Shown: in pieces, positions 1-3,999 of the stretch | How the letters are laid out: each line of letters starts with the position of its first letter | Position numbering within the stretch: position 1 is the stretch's first letter | Origin: an uncultured Oscillibacter sp. | Lineage (GTDB): Bacteria > Bacillota_A > Clostridia > Oscillospirales > Oscillospiraceae | Length of the DNA stretch: 7,411 nucleotides | Direction of reading: 5' to 3' | Assembly (NCBI GenBank): GCA_948902155.1 | Contig: CAQVQZ010000113.1 | Coordinates: 1 to 7,411, forward strand | Program-made: the position numbers and the translations under genes | The notes under the pieces: model-generated | Told to the model about the DNA's origin: nothing | The model's database searches: none | What the model saw: only the letters and a program-made list of their open reading frames with translations

Positions 1-6
1 GGAGCC

Positions 7-26
7 CGCTCCCCCTTGAAGGAGCG
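7..26. other. Small inverted repeat at the left window edge
   Basis: CGCTCC (7-12) and GGAGCG (21-26) are perfect 6-bp arms around an 8-nt loop. It lies about 70 nt downstream of the last tRNA on the minus strand, so it could be part of the operon's 3' end. No T-tract is visible before the window stops. Between it and the tRNA is a second, imperfect inverted repeat (29-38 with 81-90, 9 of 10 matching). Function is not known. Confidence 0.3.
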
Positions 27-95
27 AAGAAATTTCCCGTCCGGCGCAGTTTTCGCCGCCAGGCGGAAACAGAGCGGTAAGGGGAATTTCTGAGC

Positions 96-170
96 TGGCA
101 GGGACGGCTGGACTCGAACCAGCGCATGAGGGAGTCAAAGTCCCTTGCCTTACCGCTTGGCTACGTCCCC
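96..170 (-). tRNA. tRNA-Gln (anticodon TTG)
   Basis: The minus strand folds as a full 75-nt cloverleaf: acceptor GGGGACG with CGTCCCT (first pair G-U), D-arm GCC/GGC, anticodon stem AGGGA/TCCCT around loop CTTTGAC, and T-arm GCTGG/CCAGC around TTCGAGT. Discriminator G and an encoded CCA (98-96) follow. Loop positions 34-36 read TTG, so it decodes CAA and by wobble CAG glutamine codons. It is the last tRNA of a four-gene minus-strand operon, 52 nt after tRNA-His. That spacer contains a strong hairpin. Confidence 0.96.
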
Positions 171-187
171 GTGCAGGAAACAAGCGC

Positions 188-214
188 GGGGACCGGGGAA
201 AAGCCCCGATCCCC
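188..214 (-). other. Hairpin in the tRNA-His/tRNA-Gln spacer
   Basis: Arms 188-198 and 204-214 pair around a 5-nt loop. As minus-strand RNA all 11 positions pair, one of them as G-U (193 with 209). As plus-strand RNA that position is a C-A mismatch. This suggests the structure is kept in the tRNA precursor transcript, as a processing signal, stabiliser or weak attenuator. A six-T run on the plus strand (218-223) also makes it look like a terminator against antisense transcription. Confidence 0.5.
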
Positions 215-222
215 TGCTTTTT

Positions 223-300
<78 letters not shown>

Positions 301-346
301 ACATATCAATTCTCCAGCCCGCCTGACGAACGGCCAAAGGAGAGCT

Positions 347-423
347 TGGCACGCCAGAAGGGACTCGAACCCCTGGCCTACTGCTTAGAAGGCAGTTGCT
401 CTATCCGGCTGAGCTACTGGCGC
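347..423 (-). tRNA. tRNA-Arg (anticodon TCT)
   Basis: This is a 77-nt cloverleaf on the minus strand: acceptor GCGCCAG/CTGGCGT, D-stem GCTC/GAGC, anticodon stem ACTGC/GCAGT with loop CTTCTAA, T-arm with TTCGAGT, discriminator G and encoded CCA. Anticodon TCT decodes AGA and AGG arginine codons, which are rare in a GC-rich genome. It is separated from the upstream tRNA-Gly by only 9 nt, so the two are certainly cotranscribed. Confidence 0.96.
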
Positions 424-432
424 GAATTTGGA

Positions 433-507
433 TGGAGCAGGTGACGAGAATCGAACTCGCATCCCCAGCTTGGAAGGCTGGTGCCCTGACCATTGTGCTA
501 CACCTGC
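433..507 (-). tRNA. tRNA-Gly (anticodon TCC)
   Basis: This is a 75-nt cloverleaf on the minus strand: acceptor GCAGGTG/CACCTGC, anticodon stem CCAGC/GCTGG with loop CTTCCAA (anticodon TCC), T-arm GCGAG/CTCGT, discriminator T and encoded CCA. The D-stem GCAC/GGGC has one A-G mismatch. It is the first gene of the tRNA operon. The -10 box of the operon promoter ends 30 nt upstream of its 5' end. Confidence 0.95.
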
Positions 508-537
508 ATAGCCCTCCCTGGAATCGTCAGCTTGGAT

Positions 538-566
538 ATCATACCATGAAACCATTCCCCTGTCAA
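538..566 (-). promoter_or_regulatory. Sigma-A promoter of the tRNA operon
   Basis: On the minus strand a perfect -35 TTGACA (566-561) is followed by a 17-nt spacer and -10 TATGAT (543-538), one base from consensus. Transcription should start near 531, about 25 nt before tRNA-Gly. This near-ideal promoter fits the high expression expected for a stable-RNA operon. Confidence 0.88.
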
Positions 567-580
567 GCATTCTCCGCCGC

Positions 581-607
581 TTTTTCCCCGATTTTCCGGA
601 TTTTTTT
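581..607 (-). promoter_or_regulatory. Phased A-tracts upstream of the tRNA promoter
   Basis: On the minus strand there are three A-tracts of 7, 4 and 5 bases (607-601, 595-592, 585-581). Their centres are 10.5 bp apart, which is one helical turn. They lie 15-41 bp upstream of the -35 box, where UP elements and curved DNA raise RNA polymerase binding. The phasing is seen directly. The activating role is inferred. Confidence 0.5.
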
Positions 608-631
608 CTCAAGCCCCCAAAGGCCCGGCCC

Positions 632-652
632 CCGCCGGGAAGCGCCCGGCGG
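632..652 (-). other. GC-rich hairpin after the amidotransferase gene
   Basis: Five nt after the stop codon of the minus-strand hydrolase gene, CCGCCGGG and CCCGGCGG form a perfect 8-bp stem with a 5-nt loop. No T-run follows on the minus strand, so it is not a standard intrinsic terminator. It may stabilise the mRNA 3' end or work with Rho. Readthrough into the tRNA operon, whose promoter lies about 65 nt further on, is possible. Confidence 0.4.
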
Positions 653-656
653 CGGG

Positions 657-1271
657 TCAGGGGACCATCTCCAAAAAGCCCGCCAGCAGCCGCTTCCCCG
701 CCGGGGAAGCGGTCAGCCGCTCCGGGTGCCACTGCACCGCCCACACCGGAAGCCGCCGGTGAAACAGCCCCTCCACCACGCCGTCCCCGGTCCATTGGGC
801 GGCCTCCAGGCCGGACCCCAGCCGGTCCGCAGCCTGATGGTGGGCGCTGTTGACCAGCAGCCCTTCCGCCAGCCGCCCCAGGGGCGACGGCGCGGTCCGG
901 ACGGCGTGGAGCCGGTCCGTTCCCTCCGCCGCGCCGTGCCCGCCGACGTCCTGCAACAGCGTGCCGCCAAAAAACACGTTCACAACCTGAAGCCCCCGGC
1001 AGATGCCCAGCACCGGCTTCCCGGCGGCGATGAACGCCCCCAGCAGCCGCAGTTCCGCCTCGTCCCGCTCCGGCTCCAGCCCGCAAGAGGCCGTGTTTTC
1101 CTGCCCGTAGCGCCAGGGCTCCAGGTCCCCGCCCCCCGGCAGCAGCAGTGCGTCCCACCGCTCCGCCAAGACCTCCCGCCCGAAGACCGCCCGCCCTCCG
1201 GCGGCTCCAACGGCCCGGCGGTAGTTGGCGAAGCGGTCCGCCCCGCCCCAGATGTACACCGTTTTCCCCAT
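657..1271 (-). CDS. Gamma-glutamyl-gamma-aminobutyrate hydrolase family protein (class I glutamine amidotransferase fold, peptidase C26)
   Basis: This 204-residue protein has the whole active-site set of the C26/PuuD family. LLPGGGDLEP is at 43-52. The nucleophile elbow GICRG is at 89-93 with Cys91, NSAHHQA is at 141-147, and QWHPE at 180-184 supplies His182 and Glu184. Known relatives hydrolyse gamma-glutamyl bonds, such as gamma-Glu-GABA in putrescine breakdown or gamma-glutamyl peptides. The substrate here cannot be told from sequence, and no polyamine gene is nearby. There is no signal peptide, so it is probably cytoplasmic. At 204 residues it is shorter than the roughly 230-255 usual for the family, but no motif is lost. 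The ATG at 1271 follows a G-rich ribosome site (AAAGGGGG) about 8 nt upstream. It begins 81 nt after the GNAT gene on the same strand and I see no strong promoter of its own, so it may be cotranscribed with that gene. Confidence 0.9.
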   Translation of the reverse strand: MGKTVYIWGGADRFANYRRAVGAAGGRAVFGREVLAERWDALLLPGGGDLEPWRYGQENTASCGLEPERDEAELRLLGAFIAAGKPVLGICRGLQVVNVFFGGTLLQDVGGHGAAEGTDRLHAVRTAPSPLGRLAEGLLVNSAHHQAADRLGSGLEAAQWTGDGVVEGLFHRRLPVWAVQWHPERLTASPAGKRLLAGFLEMVP

Positions 1272-1352
1272 GCCCGTTCCCCCTTTTACGCCAGTCTATG
1301 CAAATAGGGCTTCCCGGTGCCACGCCGCAGCCGATTTGGGGGAGGTTCGGGG

Positions 1353-1796
1353 CTATGGGCGGAGCATGTACAGCAGGGGATAGGGATTTCCCTGTTCGTC
1401 GCGCTCCGTTCTTTTATAGACATGGAATCCCATGTGCTCATAAAACCCCTTCGCCAGCGGATTTTGCTCATTCACAGCCAGTTTCTTGACAGAATAGTGT
1501 TCGATACCGTATTGAATCAGAAGCTTTCCCAGTCCCCGGCCCCTTTCCTCCGGAGCGGCAAATAGCATCTCCAAAGAATCCCCATCGATTCCCATAAAAG
1601 TGGCCGGAAGCCCGGTCTCCCTCTCCGCAACGATCAAATGCGGGACTCCGCGGATGGCCTGGGGGACGTATCCCTTGATGCGCTGTATTTCGCCCTCCGA
1701 TAAAAACAAATGGGTGGCCTTCACGGACGCTTCCCACACTTCCAATAACCGTTCAACCAAATCGGGAGTTCGTTCCTGTACTTCAATAATGTTCAT
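1353..1796 (-). CDS. GNAT family N-acetyltransferase, YjaB-like
   Basis: This 147-residue protein has GNAT motif A at 85-91 (RGRGLGK), the acetyl-CoA pyrophosphate loop. VNEQN follows at 108-112, then GFYEHMGF at 117-124 and PYPLL at 138-142. The segment SVKATHLFLS (24-33) and the VNEQN...GFY...PYPLL series match my memory of E. coli YjaB, also 147 residues, an acetyltransferase whose exact substrate is poorly defined. The start at 1796 is preferred. It has GAGG five nt upstream, whereas the in-frame ATG at 1829 has a poor ribosome site and lies inside the putative -10 box. The gene is visibly less GC-rich than its neighbours: positions 1441-1500 are 45% GC by hand count, which may reflect later acquisition. 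It could be cotranscribed with the downstream hydrolase. Confidence 0.9.
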   Translation of the reverse strand: MNIIEVQERTPDLVERLLEVWEASVKATHLFLSEGEIQRIKGYVPQAIRGVPHLIVAERETGLPATFMGIDGDSLEMLFAAPEERGRGLGKLLIQYGIEHYSVKKLAVNEQNPLAKGFYEHMGFHVYKRTERDEQGNPYPLLYMLRP

Positions 1797-1827
1797 TTGC
1801 ACCTCTTGTAAAGCTTGATTTTCCCCC

Positions 1828-1857
1828 ATGATAGCACACCCCCCACTCCCGGCACAA
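1828..1857 (-). promoter_or_regulatory. Probable promoter of the GNAT gene
   Basis: On the minus strand, TTGTGC (1857-1852) is followed by an 18-nt spacer and TATCAT (1833-1828). The -10 is one base off consensus and the -35 is moderate. The predicted start near 1821 gives a leader of about 25 nt with the GAGG ribosome site, which supports translation from 1796. Confidence 0.5.
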
Positions 1858-2002
1858 GTTTTTTACAAAACTGCCGAACCTCCCGCCCTGAAGTAGAAGA
1901 ACGCCCGCATAGAATTCTTTCAACAACATACCTTGTAACAGAAGAAAACCCGCAGAAACTTCCTTCTATTGCCAGCTTTACAATAAAAGGAAGCCCCTGC
2001 AA

Positions 2003-2056
2003 CAATCCCCACCCGGCTTCGCCGGGAGCCCCTTTCCAAAGGGGCCTTTTTATTTT
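2003..2056 (+). repeat. Two-hairpin terminator-like repeat, copy 1 (orphan)
   Basis: A CCCGGC/GCCGGG stem-loop (2012-2026) is followed by a second stem-loop, GCCCCTTT/AAAGGGGC (2028-2045), then CTTTTTATTTT. As plus-strand RNA this is a textbook intrinsic terminator, yet no plus-strand gene lies upstream. The same element recurs without gaps at 6576-6626, about 80% identical, where it does follow a plus-strand gene. It is best read as a dispersed repeat with terminator capability. Here it may block antisense transcription toward the DUF2461 gene. Confidence 0.75.
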
Positions 2057-2117
2057 CCTTACGGATCGGCATTGACGCTGCATCAGGGCCTATTCGGGCA
2101 GATTTAAAGCACCCCCG

Positions 2118-2801
2118 TCAAGCTTGCTCCCTCGGATCCGGATCGCCATCCAGGCTCACGAAATAATCATAATACGGCAGGAGGAACTTGTACCCCCGTT
2201 TCAGCCGCTCCACGATGTCCCGGCAGAACAGCTCCTCCGTCAGCTTTTCCGTGTGGCAGATGGAGAACGATTTCGCCTGATACCACGGCTCCAGCAGCGG
2301 CAAGGGCGCCGGGCCCTTGGGCCGCTTGTACGCCTCCGTTTCCAGGACGAACTCCTCCTGCCGGTTCAGCGTGCGGGTCAGGGACTCCATCGTCTTGGGG
2401 TCCCGGTCCAGCCGGGCCCGGAGCTTTGCCATGGTCAGGGCCTTGGGGAGGTAGTACCCCATGCCATAGGTCCACCCCTCCGGCATCAGCTCAAACCAGA
2501 AGGTGGGCTTGGCCGTCCACTGCTCGGAGGGCTCCTCCACGGAGAACCATAAGCTCTCCTTGTACGGTCCCCGCCCATGGAGGCGGCGGGCGTCCCGGTA
2601 GATGCGCGTGACCTTATGAATCAGGTCATAATCCGGGCGTTCGTTCCGGATAAACTCGTAAATCTCAGCCCCAAGCTCCTGCATGGGGCGGTAGAACTGG
2701 GTCAGATAGGTTTCCTTATGGGCCTCGAACCACGTCCGCTCGTTGTTGAAGCGGATGCCCCACATGAAATCCACCGTTTCGTCGCTAAAGCCGGTAAACA
2801 T
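2118..2801 (-). CDS. DUF2461 domain-containing protein
   Basis: This is a 227-residue protein of the DUF2461 (TIGR02453) family, whose biochemical role is unknown. The family signature is clear. FNNERTWFEAHKE at 18-30 is followed by the charged core HKVTRIYRDARR (62-73) and GPYKESLW (78-85), then GWTYGMGYYLPK (109-120). Length is normal for the family. There are no membrane segments or signal peptide, so it is likely cytoplasmic. The start at 2801 is decided by AAGGAGG ending 6 nt upstream and a promoter directly before it. The open frame continues upstream to 3005, but that extension runs through the promoter and palindromic repeats and is not coding. The gene stands alone on the minus strand, which gives no functional hint. 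Confidence 0.92.
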   Translation of the reverse strand: MFTGFSDETVDFMWGIRFNNERTWFEAHKETYLTQFYRPMQELGAEIYEFIRNERPDYDLIHKVTRIYRDARRLHGRGPYKESLWFSVEEPSEQWTAKPTFWFELMPEGWTYGMGYYLPKALTMAKLRARLDRDPKTMESLTRTLNRQEEFVLETEAYKRPKGPAPLPLLEPWYQAKSFSICHTEKLTEELFCRDIVERLKRGYKFLLPYYDYFVSLDGDPDPREQA

Positions 2802-2838
2802 AGGGTTCCTCCTTGCGCCTGAAATCAAAATCGAAGGA

Positions 2839-2867
2839 AGTATACCACAAAAACACCGGCGGGGCAA
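2839..2867 (-). promoter_or_regulatory. Promoter of the DUF2461 gene
   Basis: On the minus strand, TTGCCC (2867-2862), a 17-nt spacer and TATACT (2844-2839). The expected start near 2832 gives a short leader carrying AAGGAGG before the ATG at 2801. Confidence 0.7.
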
Positions 2868-2885
2868 GTAATAGGCCTCCATGAA

Positions 2886-2927
2886 GCGCCCACTTGGCTC
2901 CCTTCGCGAAAGGAACCAAGCAGGCGC
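2886..2927. repeat. Long imperfect palindrome
   Basis: This 42-nt symmetric element is centred on CGCG. GCGCC pairs with GGCGC and CTTGG with CCAAG, each separated by a symmetric 2x2 internal loop, and CC/GG and TT/AA follow inward. It could form a hairpin in DNA or in RNA of either strand. It has no T-tract and lies between genes, just upstream of the DUF2461 promoter, like a REP-type repeat. Confidence 0.6.
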
Positions 2928-2961
2928 ATGACAAAGGGGAAGGCCGGAGCACGCGGCAAGC

Positions 2962-2998
2962 CCGCCCTTTTGGCAAAAGACTGAGACCCGAAGGGCGG
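2962..2998. repeat. Inverted repeat CCGCCCTT/AAGGGCGG
   Basis: Perfect 8-bp arms (2962-2969, 2991-2998) are separated by 21 nt. A competing 5-bp hairpin (CTTTT/AAAAG, 2967-2979) overlaps the left arm. It is the second of four or five palindromes packed between 2886 and 3164. Confidence 0.5.
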
Positions 2999-3065
2999 AT
3001 GCCATTCCGTTCAGCGCAAAAGAAAAAAGGCCACCTTCAAAAGCAATGTCATTCCGTAACGAAAG

Positions 3066-3121
3066 TTTGCTTCACCTCCCTTGAAAAGGGAGGTGGCATT
3101 TGCGAAGCAAATGACGGAGGG
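3066..3121. repeat. Dispersed palindromic repeat with alternative folds
   Basis: CACCTCCCTT (3073-3082) and AAGGGAGGTG (3086-3095) form a perfect 10-bp hairpin with a 3-nt loop. CATTTGC/GCAAATG (3097-3113) follows as a 7-bp hairpin, then ACGGAGGG. In an alternative fold, TTTGCTTC (3066-3073) pairs with GAAGCAAA (3104-3111) and encloses the first stem. From memory, CCTCCGTC-hairpin-GCCACCTCCC elements of this kind are scattered in many gut Clostridia. I cannot verify the family here. Confidence 0.7.
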
Positions 3122-3164
3122 TTTCTCCTTCTAAATGCTGTGGCGCAATACCTGGAAGAGAAAC
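3121..3164. repeat. Bulged inverted repeat flanking the palindrome cluster
   Basis: GTTTCTCCTTC (3121-3131) is complementary to GAAGAGAAAC (3155-3164) except for one extra C, with a 23-nt loop. It abuts the preceding repeat and lies 30 nt from the stop of the DUF421 gene. It may mark the end of the repeat unit. No terminator T-run is attached. Confidence 0.4.
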
Positions 3165-3193
3165 TCCTCAGCCACCGCCTCCGCCCGCCCCGC

Positions 3194-3898
3194 CTACACC
3201 CCCCGCCGCTCCGCCTCCATCGGAAACACCGTCAAATCCTCCCCGCCTCCCCAGAGGGCCAGGAACACCTCCCGCTCATCCCGGTATCCCTGCCGGAGCA
3301 GCGCCCGGCGGACCCACTCGTCCTCCTTCCCGGACTGCCGGACGTTCCCCGAGAGCAGTTTCCCGTCCATGACGAAGGGCGTCTGCACCTGGGACTGGGC
3401 CGGATTCTTGTTCAGGTCTGCCGGGGTGGCGGGCCGGTCCGCCTCCTTGGGGAGAAAGCTGACGGTGCCGTTGTGCTCAAACACCGCCGTCTGGAGCTGG
3501 CTGAGGTCAAACCACCCGCCGATGCGGCAGTAGGTCAGAAACTCATTCAGATCAAGCTTGGCCTTCTTCAGATTCTCCCGGTAGATGACCCCGTCCTCCA
3601 GCAGCACAATGGGCCGTCCGGAGATGACGCTCCGGACCTTGAGGGACTTGCAGCACAAAATGGAGATGCCCACCGCCGCCAGCCCGTAGACGATGAGGGC
3701 GGTAAGGGGCTTGTGGGGCTCCTCCAGCTCCGTGGCCAGCTCGGCGGCGGCGGAGCCGATGGTGATGCCCACCACATAGTCGAACATGGTCATCTGGGAC
3801 ACCTGCTTGGCCCCCATGAGCTTGGTCAGCAGGAACAGGGCCAGGATGGACAGCAGGGTCGTCAGCACGGTCATCCCGATTTCTTGCAAAAGCTCCAT
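3194..3898 (-). CDS. DUF421 domain-containing membrane protein (YetF family)
   Basis: This is a 234-residue protein of the DUF421 family, similar in length and layout to Bacillus YetF and its paralogues. Hydrophobic segments lie at about 8-28 and 64-83, with a third, weaker one at 40-54. They surround the family signature MGAKQVSQMT and FDYVVGITIGSAAAE (28-53). A soluble cytoplasmic domain follows, with GRPIVLLEDGVIYREN (94-109), DLNEFLTYCRIGGWFDL (116-132) and FEHNGTVSFLPK (140-151). Function is not established; some Bacillus members have been linked to spore formation or germination. The ATG at 3898 has AGGAGG ten nt upstream, but that ribosome site lies within a terminator-like hairpin whose T-run touches the start codon. 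It follows the CLC transporter gene by 101 bp. It probably depends on readthrough, or on a weak promoter I could not find. Confidence 0.92.
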   Translation of the reverse strand: MELLQEIGMTVLTTLLSILALFLLTKLMGAKQVSQMTMFDYVVGITIGSAAAELATELEEPHKPLTALIVYGLAAVGISILCCKSLKVRSVISGRPIVLLEDGVIYRENLKKAKLDLNEFLTYCRIGGWFDLSQLQTAVFEHNGTVSFLPKEADRPATPADLNKNPAQSQVQTPFVMDGKLLSGNVRQSGKEDEWVRRALLRQGYRDEREVFLALWGGGEDLTVFPMEAERRGV

Positions 3899-3953
3899 AA
3901 AAAAACCGCCTCCTAAGGCAAATGTCGTCTGAGACAGTATGCCATAGGAGGCG
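3899..3953 (-). terminator. Intrinsic terminator that contains the DUF421 ribosome binding site
   Basis: On the minus strand, arms 3953-3940 and 3920-3907 pair at 13 of 14 positions, with a short inner stem. G and then seven T's (3905-3899) follow. This is a strong intrinsic terminator 46 nt after the CLC stop codon. Its 3' arm holds AGGAGG (3914-3909), the ribosome site of the DUF421 gene, and the T-run ends directly at that gene's ATG. The hairpin can therefore both terminate CLC transcripts and hide the ribosome site in readthrough RNA. Confidence 0.8.
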
Positions 3954-3999
3954 CGTTTTATGCGGACGTCCCGTCCGTTTTCAGCCGTTCAAAGAACCC

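Larger units (their letters stand above)
1797..2117. other. Gene-free interval between the GNAT and DUF2461 genes
   Basis: These 321 bp hold no convincing gene. The short open frames on both strands lack ribosome sites and recognisable motifs. It contains the GNAT promoter at the left, an unusually AT-rich stretch (about 1890-1990) with no feature I can name, and the two-hairpin terminator-like repeat at 2003-2056. I see no T-run terminator on the minus strand for the DUF2461 gene ending at 2118. Confidence 0.6.

Noticed and set aside
396..1307. 303-residue open frame on the plus strand
   Set aside because: It is antisense to tRNAs, the tRNA promoter and the hydrolase gene; it has no ribosome site or family motif and a Pro/Arg-rich shadow composition.
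385..1323. 312-residue open frame on the minus strand overlapping the amidotransferase and two tRNAs
   Set aside because: It runs through tRNA-Gly and part of tRNA-Arg, is rich in Gly/Arg/Ala as expected for a GC-rich shadow frame, and overlaps a gene with complete catalytic motifs in another frame.
1815..2075. 86-residue plus-strand and 96-residue minus-strand frames in the 1797-2117 gap
   Set aside because: They lack ribosome sites and motifs and extend into the two-hairpin terminator repeat or the GNAT promoter.
2802..3005. N-terminal extension of the DUF2461 frame up to 3005
   Set aside because: The added 68 codons cover a promoter and palindromic repeats, while the ATG at 2801 has an ideal AAGGAGG and begins the family domain.
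2886..3164. CRISPR array or attC-like site in the palindrome cluster
   Set aside because: The palindromes differ from each other in sequence and spacing, so there is no regular repeat-spacer pattern, and no integrase or Cas gene is near.
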